In this document: positions 1-8,325 of the stretch, one piece after another
Layout: each line of letters starts with the position of its first letter
Numbering within the stretch: the first letter of the stretch is position 1
Assembly (NCBI RefSeq): GCF_044904665.1
Contig: NZ_JADIKM010000004.1
Coordinates: 62,001 to 126,000 of the forward strand
Length of the DNA stretch: 64,000 nt
Reading direction: 5' to 3'
From: Dyella_A ginsengisoli
Lineage (GTDB): Bacteria; Pseudomonadota; Gammaproteobacteria; Xanthomonadales; Rhodanobacteraceae
Notes under the pieces: model-generated
The model's database searches: none
What the model was told of the DNA's origin: nothing
What the model saw: the letters and a program-made list of their open reading frames with translations, nothing else
Position numbers and translations under genes: made by a program

Positions 1-130
1 CCACCTGGCCGGCCAGCTCACCAGGTCGCATGCCGACTTCGCGGCGCGCGGCTACCGGTACGTGGACATGGCGCCGTACAACGAGAACGGCGACCTGGTC
101 GGCGTGTTCGTTACCTACAGCCGCCGTTGA
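1..130 (+). CDS. C-terminal fragment of an unidentified protein
   Basis: An open frame enters from the left edge (codons begin at base 2) and stops with TGA at 128-130, leaving the last 42 residues. The fragment holds a stretch like RGYRYVDMAPYNENGDLVG followed by a short beta-like tail ending in YSRR. I do not recognise the family. The gene is convergent with metG, whose stop is 7 bp away. High GC at third codon positions fits real coding sequence. Confidence 0.55.
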   Translation, partial: HLAGQLTRSHADFAARGYRYVDMAPYNENGDLVGVFVTYSRR

Positions 131-137
131 ACGGGCT

Positions 138-2249
138 TCAGCGCACCGTGGCGCCGGGCCTGGCGCCGGCGTCGGCGTCGAGCAGGAACAGGTCGCTGCC
201 GCCGTCGCCGGCCGAGAGGATCATCCCCTCGCTCAGGCCGAAGCGCATCTTGCGCGGCGCCAGGTTGGCGATGAACACCACGTTGCGGCCCACCAGTTTT
301 TCCGGCTCGCCGTAGGCGGCGCGGATGCCGGAGAAGATCTGCCGCGTGCCCAGCGCGCCGGCGTCCAGCTCGAAGCGCAGCAGCTTGTCAGAACCGTCGA
401 CGAATTCGCACGTGATCACCTTGCCCACGCGCAGGTCGAGCTTGGCGAAATCGTCGATACCGATGGTGGCGGCCGTTGCGGCGGCAGTGTCGGCGGAAGC
501 GGGGGCGGGCGTGGCGTCGGTCATGGCTTTCTTCGCTTGCTTGGGTTTTTCGATGGGAGCGGGCGCACCGGCGGGAGCGCCGAGCGACTCCTTCGAGGCC
601 TCGACCATGGCTTCGATCTGCTTCGGATCGAGGCGGCCGAGCAGCGGCTCGAAGGGCGCGATGATGTGGTTGTGCAGCGGTGCGCGGGCGCTGTCGAAAT
701 CGATGATCGGCGCAGCCAGGAACTGCTCGGCCGCCGCCACGGTGGCCGGCAGGATTGGCTTGAGCAGGCCGCCCAGCAGGCGGAACGCGGCGATCGCGAA
801 CGAGCACACATGGTGCAGCTCGACGCGGCGCGACTCGTCTTTGGCCAGCGTCCACGGCGCGGTGGCGGCGATGTGGCCGTTGACCAGGTCGGCCATCAGT
901 ACGAAGCGGCGGGTGACCTCGGCGAACTGGCCCTGGTCGTAGAGTTCGGCGAGGCCGTCGTAGTGCTCCTGCAGCCGGTTCCACAGCGCGGTTTCGGTGG
1001 CGCCAAAACGCTCGGCGAGCCGACCCTCGAAGAACTTGTGCACGAAGCCCGCGGTGCGGCTGGCGATGTTCACCCACTTGCCGACCAGGTGCGAGTTGAC
1101 TCGCTCCTCGAATGCCTTCAGGTCGAGGTCCACGTCCACCGGTGCGTCGTCGAGCATGGTGGCGAAGTAGTAGCGCAGGCACTCCGGGTTCAGCCCGGCG
1201 TCGAGATACGTGCGCGCCTGGATGAAGGTGCCGCGCGACTTGGACATCTTCGCGCCGTTGACGGTGAGGTAGCCGTTGACGTGCAGCGCGGTGGGCGTGC
1301 GGAAGCCGGCGCCGTGCAGCATCGCCGGCCAGAACAGGCCGTGGAAGTTGATGATGTCCTTGCCGATGAAATGGTGCATCTCGGCGGTGCTGCCGGGCGC
1401 GAGGAAGTCGTCGAAGCTCAGCCCCGTCCTGTCGCACAGCGCCTTGAAGCTGGCCAGGTAACCCACCGGCGCGTCCAGCCACACGTAGAAGAACTTGCCC
1501 GGCGCGTCGGGAATCGGGAAGCCGAAGTACGGCGCGTCGCGCGAGATGTCCCAGTCCTTCAGGCCGCCGTCCAGCCACTCGCGCAGCTTGGCCGCCACGC
1601 CGCTGTTGGCCACCGGCTGGCCGTTCGAGTACTTGCCGGCGAACCAGTCGCGCAGCAGGCCCTCGAACTTGGACAGCTGGAAGAAGTAGTGCTCCGAGTC
1701 GCGCAGCACCGGCGTGGCGCCGGACATCACCGAGTACGGGTTGATCAGGTCGGTCGGCGCGTAGGTGGCGCCGCAGTTCTCGCAGTTGTCGCCGTACTGG
1801 TCGGGCGTCTTGCACACCGGGCAGGTGCCCTTGATGTAGCGATCCGGCAGGAACATCTGCTTGTCCGGATCGAACAGCTGCTGGATGTCGCGCCGCGCGA
1901 TGGCGCCGCCGTCGCGCAGGCGCGTGTAGATCAGCGTCGCCAGCTCGCGGTTCTCGTCCGAATGGGTGCTGTGGTAGTGGTCGAATGCCACGCCGAAGGC
2001 CGCGAAGTCGGCCTCATGACCGGCGCGGATGCCGTCGATGTAGACCTCCGGTGCCAGCCCGGCTTTCTCGGCCGCCAGCATGATCGGCGTGCCGTGCGCG
2101 TCGTCGGCGCAGACGTAGGCCACCTCGTTCCCGGCCATGCGCTGCGCCCGCACCCAGATGTCGGCCTGGATGTAGCCCAGCAGGTGGCCCATGTGCAGCG
2201 CGCCGTTGGCGTAGGGCAGGGCGTTCGTGACGAGGAGGCGACGGCTCAT
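138..2249 (-). CDS. metG: Methionine--tRNA ligase (MetRS), long form with C-terminal tRNA-binding domain
   Basis: Charges tRNA-Met in the cytoplasm. The 703-residue protein has the class I Rossmann catalytic core with the HIGH-type motif HMGH at residues 19-22. A CxxC...CxxC zinc knuckle (CPVC, CENC) lies near residues 141-158, and KMSKS near 332-336. The C-terminal ~110 residues form an OB-fold EMAP/Trbp111-like tRNA-binding and dimerisation domain, joined by an Ala/Pro/Lys-rich linker. The ATG at 2249 is chosen because the protein then opens MSRRLLVTNALPYANG, the usual N-terminus; the longer frame adds 70 unconserved residues. A factor-independent terminator of the upstream gene separates it from DUF2147, so it is probably transcribed alone. 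Confidence 0.97.
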   Translation of the reverse strand: MSRRLLVTNALPYANGALHMGHLLGYIQADIWVRAQRMAGNEVAYVCADDAHGTPIMLAAEKAGLAPEVYIDGIRAGHEADFAAFGVAFDHYHSTHSDENRELATLIYTRLRDGGAIARRDIQQLFDPDKQMFLPDRYIKGTCPVCKTPDQYGDNCENCGATYAPTDLINPYSVMSGATPVLRDSEHYFFQLSKFEGLLRDWFAGKYSNGQPVANSGVAAKLREWLDGGLKDWDISRDAPYFGFPIPDAPGKFFYVWLDAPVGYLASFKALCDRTGLSFDDFLAPGSTAEMHHFIGKDIINFHGLFWPAMLHGAGFRTPTALHVNGYLTVNGAKMSKSRGTFIQARTYLDAGLNPECLRYYFATMLDDAPVDVDLDLKAFEERVNSHLVGKWVNIASRTAGFVHKFFEGRLAERFGATETALWNRLQEHYDGLAELYDQGQFAEVTRRFVLMADLVNGHIAATAPWTLAKDESRRVELHHVCSFAIAAFRLLGGLLKPILPATVAAAEQFLAAPIIDFDSARAPLHNHIIAPFEPLLGRLDPKQIEAMVEASKESLGAPAGAPAPIEKPKQAKKAMTDATPAPASADTAAATAATIGIDDFAKLDLRVGKVITCEFVDGSDKLLRFELDAGALGTRQIFSGIRAAYGEPEKLVGRNVVFIANLAPRKMRFGLSEGMILSAGDGGSDLFLLDADAGARPGATVR

Positions 2250-2331
2250 GGCAGCTTGCTTGGCGAAGTGACCGCGCATTATGGCATGGACGTCCAAATC
2301 GCCCCGGCCCTGCATGCCGCGTCGGCGCAAC

Positions 2332-2358
2332 AAAAAAGCCCGCCGAGAGGCGGGCTTT
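2332..2358 (-). terminator. Intrinsic terminator of the DUF2147 gene
   Basis: On the minus strand a 7-bp perfect stem (gcccgcc / ggcgggc, loop tctc) is followed directly by six T residues. It sits about 22 bp past the DUF2147 stop and upstream of metG, so it should end the DUF2147 transcript. Confidence 0.88.
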
Positions 2359-2379
2359 CGGGGGAGCGCGAAGCGCCGG

Positions 2380-2826
2380 TTACGGCTGGCGTTCCCACAC
2401 CTGCGAGCGGCCGAGCAGGGCGAAGCCGATGTAGCCGTGCACGTCGAGCTTCTGGCCACCGTCCATCAACGTGAGCTTGACCTTGTATTCCTTGCCGTTC
2501 TTCGGGTCGAGGATCTTGCCGCCGTCCCACACGTCGTCGTCCTTGGTGACGCCCCACATGATGGTCATGCCCTCGACGGGCTGGTTCTTGCGCGCGCCGT
2601 CGCACTTCTTGCAGATCGGGTTCGGGCCCTCGTCGGAATTCAGCACCTTGACCACCTTGGCCTGCAGCTCGCCGTTGTTCTCGGTGATCTCGACGATGGA
2701 CTTGGGCTGGTGGGTCTTGTCGTCGATGGTCTTCCAGGTGCCGACCGGCGTGTCGGTGGCGGCGAAGGCGGAGCCGGCGATCAGCAACAGGCCGGTGGCG
2801 AGGGTGAAGCGGGACAGCAGTGTCAT
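2380..2826 (-). CDS. DUF2147 family exported protein
   Basis: A 148-residue protein with a clear Sec signal peptide (MTLLSRF, hydrophobic core, cleavage after SAFA near residue 22). The mature part matches the DUF2147 pattern: GTWKTIDD near the start, a GPNPICKKC pair of cysteines, QPVEGMTIMWG, then GGKILDPKNGKEY and a closing GYIGFALLGRSQ-W. The family is a periplasmic/secreted lipocalin-like beta fold of unknown biochemical role. It has its own terminator downstream and a divergent apbC upstream (170 bp gap). Confidence 0.9.
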   Translation of the reverse strand: MTLLSRFTLATGLLLIAGSAFAATDTPVGTWKTIDDKTHQPKSIVEITENNGELQAKVVKVLNSDEGPNPICKKCDGARKNQPVEGMTIMWGVTKDDDVWDGGKILDPKNGKEYKVKLTLMDGGQKLDVHGYIGFALLGRSQVWERQP

Positions 2827-2996
2827 GGTGATCCTCCCGTACGAAAGCGTATGGGGCGAGCGTGCCGAGGCCCCCGGGGCGGGTCAAGCTGCATTGCGCA
2901 AGACCCTGATCGGCGGCATCCGGCCTGATCTGGCGCAGCCGGGCACGCGATCGAGGCTGGCATAATCGCGGGTCTCTCCACCCAAGACATGCCCCC

Positions 2997-4091
2997 ATGA
3001 CGCAGGCGAATGAAGCCCTGGTGCGCCGCATCCTCGGCGAACTGACCGACCCCCACACCGGCGCGTCGCTGGTCGACGCCGTGCGCGCCATCGGCGTGGA
3101 CGGCGACCGCGTATCGGTCGACCTTCAGCTTGGCTACCCGGCGGCCACGGCGCACGAGGCGCTGGCTGCGCGGGTGCGCGACGCGCTGCAGGCCGAGCCG
3201 GGCATCGCGGCGGCGACGGTCTCCGTCACCAGTCGCGTGCAGGTGCACAAGGTACAGGGGCAGCTGGCGCCGCTGCCGAACGTGAAGAACATCATCGTGG
3301 TCGCCTCGGGCAAGGGCGGCGTGGGCAAGTCCACCGTGTCGGTGAACCTCGCGCTGGCGCTGGCGGCCGAAGGCGCGAAGGTCGGCATTCTGGATGCCGA
3401 CATCTACGGCCCCAGCCAGCCGCGCATGCTGGGCATCAGCGGCAAGCCGCAGTCGCCGGACGGCAAGAGCATCATCCCGATGCAGGCGCACGGCCTGCAG
3501 GCGATGTCGATCGGCTTCCTGGTCGACGAGGAGACGCCGATGATCTGGCGCGGCCCGATGGTCACCCAGGCGATGATGCAGCTGCTCAACGACTCGCGCT
3601 GGGACGCGCTGGACTACCTCGTGGTGGACCTGCCGCCCGGTACCGGCGACATCCAGCTCACGCTGTCGCAGAAGGTGCCGGTGGCCGGCGCGGTGATCGT
3701 CACCACGCCGCAGGACATCGCCCTGCTCGATGCGCGCAAGGCGCTGAAGATGTTCGAGAAGGTCGAGGTGCCGGTGCTCGGCGTGGTGGAGAACATGGCC
3801 ACCCACGTGTGCTCGAACTGCGGCCACGAGGAGCACATCTTCGGCGAGGGCGGCGGCCAGCGCATGGCCGACCAGTACGGCGTGGCCTACCTCGGCTCGC
3901 TGCCGCTGGACATCCGCATCCGCGAGCAGGCCGACGGCGGCAACCCGACCGTGGTGGCGATGCCCGAGTCCGATCTCGCCGCACGCTACCGCGAGATCGC
4001 CCGCAACGCGGCGGGACGGCTGTCGCGCCAGCCGCGCAACAAGTCGCTGGGCCTGGGCAAGATCGTGGTGCAGGGCGCGCCGGCGGCATGA
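2997..4091 (+). CDS. apbC: Iron-sulfur cluster carrier protein ApbC/Mrp
   Basis: A P-loop ATPase that holds and transfers [4Fe-4S] clusters to apoproteins in the cytosol. The 364-residue protein has an N-terminal MIP18/DUF59 domain (about 1-85). It then has a deviant Walker A GKGGVGKST near residue 105, the switch region DADIYGPSQPRM, and the cluster-binding CxxC (CSNC) near 271-274. The length is normal for the proteobacterial form. A -10-like CATAAT lies at 2961-2966. The stop overlaps the next start by four bases (ATGA), so it is translationally coupled to the FMN reductase. Confidence 0.95.
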   Translation: MTQANEALVRRILGELTDPHTGASLVDAVRAIGVDGDRVSVDLQLGYPAATAHEALAARVRDALQAEPGIAAATVSVTSRVQVHKVQGQLAPLPNVKNIIVVASGKGGVGKSTVSVNLALALAAEGAKVGILDADIYGPSQPRMLGISGKPQSPDGKSIIPMQAHGLQAMSIGFLVDEETPMIWRGPMVTQAMMQLLNDSRWDALDYLVVDLPPGTGDIQLTLSQKVPVAGAVIVTTPQDIALLDARKALKMFEKVEVPVLGVVENMATHVCSNCGHEEHIFGEGGGQRMADQYGVAYLGSLPLDIRIREQADGGNPTVVAMPESDLAARYREIARNAAGRLSRQPRNKSLGLGKIVVQGAPAA

Positions 4092-4636
4092 CGGTGCTCC
4101 CGCGTCGCCGGGTGCTGTGCCTGTCCGGCAGCCTGCGGCGCGTCTCGGCCAACACGGCGGTGCTGGAGGCGGCGCGTGTGCTCGCGCCGCCGTCGCTGGA
4201 GCTGGTTCTGCATGACGGCCTGGCGGCGCTGCCGTGGTTCAACCCCGACGACGAACGCGATCCGCTGCCTGCCCCCGTCGCGGCCCTGCGCGAGGCGGTC
4301 GGCACCTGCGATGCGCTGCTGATTGCCTGTCCGGAATACGCCCACGGCGTGCCGGGCGCTTTCAAGAACGCGCTGGACTGGCTGGTCGGTGGACTGGAAT
4401 TTCCGGGCAAGCCGGTGGCGCTGATCAACGCCTCGGGGCGCGGCTCGCATCACGCGCAGGACGCCCTCGTCGAGATCCTGCGCACCATGTCGGCCACCGT
4501 GCTGGACGACGTCTCCGGTACGGTGCCGCTGCCGGGCGTCGGCTGCGAGCCGGCGTGGATCCTCGGTCAACCGGCCCTGCGCGAGGCGCTGTCCGCGCTG
4601 CTGGCGCGGCTGGACCGGGCGCTGGCGCAAGCCTGA
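4088..4636 (+). CDS. NADPH-dependent FMN reductase-like flavodoxin-fold protein
   Basis: A 182-residue flavodoxin-fold protein. It shows the FMN-phosphate-binding loop SGSLRRVSANTAVL near residues 14-27, then CPEYAHGVPGAFKNALDW (the NADPH_FMN_red signature), and a GRGSHHAQ loop. This places it in the NAD(P)H:FMN/quinone/azo reductase group; the substrate cannot be told from sequence. The start is set by the 4-bp ATGA overlap with apbC; the longer open frame upstream only reads apbC out of frame. Coupling to an Fe-S carrier suggests, but does not prove, a redox supply role. Confidence 0.88.
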   Translation: MTVLPRRRVLCLSGSLRRVSANTAVLEAARVLAPPSLELVLHDGLAALPWFNPDDERDPLPAPVAALREAVGTCDALLIACPEYAHGVPGAFKNALDWLVGGLEFPGKPVALINASGRGSHHAQDALVEILRTMSATVLDDVSGTVPLPGVGCEPAWILGQPALREALSALLARLDRALAQA

Positions 4637-4716
4637 GCGGTCGTCCCCGTGCTATTTTTTCGTACTTGGCGGCGGCCGACGTTGGCTGCACCGACCCTTT
4701 GACGACCGGAGCGCGC

Positions 4717-5283
4717 GTGAGCATCAAACCCGACAAGTGGATCCGCCGGATGGCCGAGCAGCACGGCATGATCGAGCCGTTCGAGCCGGGCCAGGTGAAA
4801 GTGCGCGACCACCAGAAGCTGATCTCCTACGGCACCTCCAGCTACGGCTACGACGTGCGCTGCGCGCGCGAGTTCAAGATATTCACCAACATCAACTCCA
4901 CCATCGTCGACCCGAAGGCGTTCGACCCGACCAGTTTCGTCGACGTCGAGGCGGACGTGTGCATCATTCCGCCCAACTCGTTCGCCCTGGCGCGCACGGT
5001 GGAATATTTTCGCATCCCGCGCTCGGTGCTCACCGTGTGCCTGGGCAAGAGCACCTACGCGCGCTGCGGCATCATCGTCAACGTGACCCCGCTGGAGCCC
5101 GAGTGGGAAGGTCACGTGACGCTGGAGTTCTCCAACACCACGCCGCTGCCGGCGCGCATCTACGCCAACGAGGGCGTGGCGCAGATGCTGTTCTTCGAAT
5201 CGGACGAAGAGTGCGAGACCAGCTACAAGGATCGCGGCGGCAAGTACCAGGGCCAGCAGGGCGTGACCCTGCCGCGCACCTGA
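4717..5283 (+). CDS. dcd: dCTP deaminase
   Basis: Converts dCTP to dUTP plus ammonia, the main source of dUMP for thymidylate in proteobacteria. The 188-residue homotrimer subunit shows ISYGTSSYGYDVR near residues 33-45, the nucleotide-binding GKSTYARCGI segment (the family's R-S-S/T-x-A-R loop), and the catalytic-Glu segment EPEWEGHVTLE. The C-terminus GKYQGQQG matches the closing lid. The start is GTG (MSIKPDKWI), the conserved N-terminus; earlier in-frame codons are unconserved. It stands alone between two unrelated genes. Confidence 0.95.
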   Translation: MSIKPDKWIRRMAEQHGMIEPFEPGQVKVRDHQKLISYGTSSYGYDVRCAREFKIFTNINSTIVDPKAFDPTSFVDVEADVCIIPPNSFALARTVEYFRIPRSVLTVCLGKSTYARCGIIVNVTPLEPEWEGHVTLEFSNTTPLPARIYANEGVAQMLFFESDEECETSYKDRGGKYQGQQGVTLPRT

Positions 5284-5365
5284 ACGCACGCTCCTTCGCC
5301 CCCGACGCCACCGCCCGCCGGCGCTACACTCGAGCGCTGTCACGAATGCCCTGCAGGAGATCCGC

Positions 5366-5863
5366 ATGATCCGTCTTTCCACCCTCGCCGGCCGCCTGGT
5401 TGCCGGCACCGTGCTGGCCAGCGCGCTCGTCCTCACCGGCTGCCATCGCGGCGACGTCAAGACGGAAGTGGCGGCGATCCAGGCGAAGCAGCATTTCGAC
5501 ACGGTGATCCAGGCGTACAAGAGCGGCCAGTTCCTGGTCGACGGCGCCGTGCTCAGCGCGATCGACACCGGCAGCCACTTCGCCTACCTCAAGGACGCCG
5601 GGAAGCTGCCCAAGACCATCCTGCTAACCCCCAGCGACGACTCCAAGGTGCGCAAGCAGCATCTCGAGTACATGGCGCGCATCGCGCTCGATTACGGCGT
5701 GCTCGTGTACTACGACGACAAGGGTGAGCTGAAGCAGATCAACCCGCAGGAAACCAAGGCGCGCGCCCTCGAGGACTACCACGCTCCGCTCAAGATGAAC
5801 GACGAGCAGAAGAGCAAGAGCGCGGCCGGCAGCAGCATCGAGGATCAGTCGCGCGGCTACTGA
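5366..5863 (+). CDS. Hypothetical lipoprotein
   Basis: A 165-residue protein starting MIRLSTLAGRLVAG with a hydrophobic stretch ending in the lipobox LTGC (Cys at about 26), so it is probably lipid-anchored. The mature part is soluble and charged, mostly helical by eye, with a C-terminal tail rich in Ser, Lys and Asp. No known domain was recognised. A TACACT -10-like hexamer lies at 5325-5330, about 35 bp before the ATG, suggesting its own promoter. No Asp is seen at +2 after the cysteine (HRGD follows), which would suit outer-membrane sorting. Confidence 0.75.
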   Translation: MIRLSTLAGRLVAGTVLASALVLTGCHRGDVKTEVAAIQAKQHFDTVIQAYKSGQFLVDGAVLSAIDTGSHFAYLKDAGKLPKTILLTPSDDSKVRKQHLEYMARIALDYGVLVYYDDKGELKQINPQETKARALEDYHAPLKMNDEQKSKSAAGSSIEDQSRGY

Positions 5864-5922
5864 TCGACCGCGGCCGTCGTCCGGCACGATCGTCTGGGGG
5901 GAGTCTGAACAACCTGCTTTTC

Positions 5923-5956
5923 GCCCGGCATCCCCGCTTGCGCTGGGATGACGGGC
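5923..5956. repeat. REP-like imperfect inverted repeat
   Basis: Arms gcccggcatccc (5923-5934) and gggatgacgggc (5945-5956) pair over 12 bp with one mismatch around a 10-base loop. The 'cgcttgcgctgggatgacgggc' style is that of dispersed REP/intergenic repeats common in this order. It lies between the convergent lipoprotein gene and pcp and may end both transcripts, though no T-run follows. Confidence 0.5.
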
Positions 5957-5971
5957 AAAGTCAGGCATTCC

Positions 5972-6628
5972 CTAGCTGATCGTGCCCGCGGCAGCGCGGA
6001 TGTCCGCATCGGTGGACGCAACCACGCGCAGGGCGATCGCCAGCCCTTGCGTCACGTCCTCCAGCGCCATGCTCGGCGCATGGACATGCCGCACCGCCTG
6101 GTCGGGCAGGAACGGAATGTGGATGAAGCCGCTGCGCACGCCGCGCAGGCGCGCCGTGAAATGCGCCATGGCGTAGGCGACGTGGTTGCATACGTAGGTG
6201 CCGGCGGTATTGGAGATTTCCGCGGGCAGGCCCGCCGCGTGCAGGGCGGCCAGCATCGCCTTGATCGGCAGGTTCGAGAAATACGCCGCGGGGCCGTCCG
6301 CCACCACCGGCACGTCGATCGGCTGCGCGCCCGCGTTGTCGGAGATGCGGGCGTCGGCCACGTTGATCGCCACACGCTCGATCGACAGCCGGCTGCGCCC
6401 GCCGGCCTGTCCCACCCCCAGCACGATGGCCGGGCGCACTTCGCGCAGCGCGGCCTTCAGCACCACGAGCGAGCGGGCGAATTCGGTGGGCAGCTGGCGC
6501 GCCACCACCCGATGCCCGGCGAGGCGCCGGCCGTGCAGGGCGCGTACCGCCTCCCACGAGGGGTTGATGGTCTCGCCGCCGAACGGATCGAAGCCGGTCA
6601 GCAGGATGCGTGGAAGCGTCGATGCCAT
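5972..6628 (-). CDS. pcp: Pyroglutamyl-peptidase I
   Basis: Removes N-terminal 5-oxoproline (pyroglutamate) from peptides in the cytoplasm. The 218-residue protein has the family start TGFDPFGGETINPSWEA. Its catalytic triad is visible as Glu84 (LSIER), Cys147 (GTYVCNH) and His170 (FIHIPFLP). Length and spacing match the C15 cysteine peptidase family. It is the last gene of the 5-oxoproline operon, 20 bp after the DUF979 gene, so the released 5-oxoproline can be passed to PxpABC. The ATG is the only sensible start (MASTLPRILLTGFDPF). Confidence 0.95.
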   Translation of the reverse strand: MASTLPRILLTGFDPFGGETINPSWEAVRALHGRRLAGHRVVARQLPTEFARSLVVLKAALREVRPAIVLGVGQAGGRSRLSIERVAINVADARISDNAGAQPIDVPVVADGPAAYFSNLPIKAMLAALHAAGLPAEISNTAGTYVCNHVAYAMAHFTARLRGVRSGFIHIPFLPDQAVRHVHAPSMALEDVTQGLAIALRVVASTDADIRAAAGTIS

Positions 6629-6648
6629 GTGCGCGTCGCCTGTGAGGA

Positions 6649-7617
6649 CTATCGGAAAACCAGCAGGGCCATCAGCGCCAGGTTGGCCGCCAGCAGTACC
6701 AGCGCGGTCCACACCTGTGCGTGGATCACTCCGTAGGGCGAGCGCAGCTCCAGCAGCGCAGCCGGCACCAGGTTGAAGTTCGCGGCCATCGGTGTCAGCA
6801 GCGTGCCGCAGTAGCCGCACAGCATGCCCATGGCGCCGAGAATGGCCGGGTTGGCGCCGTGCTGTACCACCAGCAGCGGCAGGCCGATGCCGGCCGTCAT
6901 CACCGGGAACGCGGCGAACGCATTGCCCATGATCACGGTGAACACCACCATGCCCAGCGCGTAGGCCAGCAGGCAGACCAGCGCGCTCCCGGTGGGCAGC
7001 CACGCCGTGGTGAGATGTGCGATGGCGTCGCCCACGCCGCTGCGCGTGAACACCTGGCCCAGCGCCGCCAGCAGCAGCGGCAGCAGCGCCGCCCAGCCGA
7101 TCGTGTCCAGCAGCCGGCGCCCCTCCACCAGCCCGCGCACCGGCGAACTGCGGGTGACCCACGCGGCGGCGAACAGCGACAGCAGGCAGGCCAGCGCGAG
7201 CCCGGTGAGGGTCATCCGGTCCGCGGCAAACAGGCGATGGCCGTGCCAGGCCAGGTGGTCGCCCAGCAGCGCGACGAGCAGCGTCACGCCGGGGATCACC
7301 AGCGCCGGCACGAACAGGCGGTGGCCCAGCCGCACCGCCGAGGCCAGCCGCTGCGCGGACGAGTGTTCCTCGGTCACGCCGCCGCTGCGCAGGCGCGGCG
7401 CGATCAGCGCCAGCGCGATCACCGCGACGCCCGCCACCTGCGCCGGCAGCGCGTGGCCGGCCGCACTGGCGCGCAGCACCGCGTCGCCACCGGCGAACAG
7501 CACGCCCAGGATGAGCCAGAACACGGCGCGCCAGCCATGGCCTTCGCGCAGGTTGCGCCAGCCGGTGTAGAGCAGGAACAGCGCCATCAGCCACTGCGCG
7601 TGGGCGATCTGCAGCAT
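6649..7617 (-). CDS. DUF979 family subunit of 5-oxoproline transporter
   Basis: A 322-residue polytopic inner-membrane protein with about nine hydrophobic segments. A conserved-looking core reads FTVIMGNAFAAFPVMTAGIG, followed by GMLCGYCGTLLTPMAANFN. It belongs to DUF979, which always pairs with DUF969, and the pair is named a 5-oxoproline transporter from its constant association with pcp and 5-oxoprolinase. Here it starts 2 bp after the DUF969 stop. The start at 7617 (MLQIAHAQW) is chosen because the longer frame only reads the end of DUF969 in another frame. The transport role is inferred from family and context. Confidence 0.85.
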   Translation of the reverse strand: MLQIAHAQWLMALFLLYTGWRNLREGHGWRAVFWLILGVLFAGGDAVLRASAAGHALPAQVAGVAVIALALIAPRLRSGGVTEEHSSAQRLASAVRLGHRLFVPALVIPGVTLLVALLGDHLAWHGHRLFAADRMTLTGLALACLLSLFAAAWVTRSSPVRGLVEGRRLLDTIGWAALLPLLLAALGQVFTRSGVGDAIAHLTTAWLPTGSALVCLLAYALGMVVFTVIMGNAFAAFPVMTAGIGLPLLVVQHGANPAILGAMGMLCGYCGTLLTPMAANFNLVPAALLELRSPYGVIHAQVWTALVLLAANLALMALLVFR

Positions 7618-7619
7618 CG

Positions 7620-8303
7620 TCAGCGCCCCGCCGCCCGCGCCCGTCGCGCCATCTGCCGCTGATGCCAGACGATGCGCACGCTGTGGATCGCGAACGCGGC
7701 CACCGCGGTGGGAATCGACCACACCGCGATCGACACTGGGGTGAGCTCGATGCCGTGCTGCGCGAAGAAGCTCTGGATCAGCAGCACCCCGCCCAGCGCG
7801 ATGAACACGTCCTCGCCGAAAAACAGCCCCACGTTGTCGGTGGCCGCGGCGAGCGCGCGCAGCCGGTCGCGCTCCTCCTCGGAGAGCTGCGGATCGATGC
7901 GCTCGGCGGCGGCCTCGGTCATCGGCACCAGCAGCGGACGCACGGTCTGCGCCGGGCCGGCCACGCCCTGCAGTCCGATCATCGACAGCAGCTGGCGCCC
8001 CAGCAGGTAGCCGATCAGCAGGCGCGCCAGGGTGAGGCCGCGCAGCTGCGCCATCCAGCGCCGCGTATGTTCGCGCAGGCCGGCGCGTTCGAGCAGGCCG
8101 ATCGCCGACAGCGGGAGGATGATGATCAGCAGGATCCGGCTGGAGGCAAAGCTGGTGCCCAGCAGGGCCAGCAGGTCGGGCATCGCCATGCCCGACAGCA
8201 GGCCGCTGGTCAGCGCTGCGGCGACCACCACCAGCACCGGGTTGAAGCGCAGCACGAAGCCCAGCGCGATCACCGCGACGCCGAGCAGGGGCCAGTAGTT
8301 CAT
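7620..8303 (-). CDS. DUF969 family subunit of 5-oxoproline transporter
   Basis: A 227-residue membrane protein (MNYWPLLGVAVIALGFVLRFNPVLVV at the start, five to six hydrophobic segments) with the family segments SRILLIIILPLSAIGLLER and TDNVGLFFGEDVF. DUF969 and DUF979 together resemble a split sodium-dicarboxylate-type permease. The gene lies between pxpA (22-bp gap) and its partner DUF979 (2-bp gap), inside the 5-oxoproline operon, so the likely cargo is 5-oxoproline or pyroglutamyl peptides. Confidence 0.86.
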   Translation of the reverse strand: MNYWPLLGVAVIALGFVLRFNPVLVVVAAALTSGLLSGMAMPDLLALLGTSFASSRILLIIILPLSAIGLLERAGLREHTRRWMAQLRGLTLARLLIGYLLGRQLLSMIGLQGVAGPAQTVRPLLVPMTEAAAERIDPQLSEEERDRLRALAAATDNVGLFFGEDVFIALGGVLLIQSFFAQHGIELTPVSIAVWSIPTAVAAFAIHSVRIVWHQRQMARRARAAGR

Positions 8304-8325
8304 CGTGGACGTTCCCGCTTCGTGC

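Noticed and set aside
30..2474. An 814-residue open frame antisense to metG
   Set aside because: It covers metG on the opposite strand in a GC-rich genome, where codon bias of the true gene keeps antisense frames open. It has no recognisable domain and a composition typical of antisense shadows.
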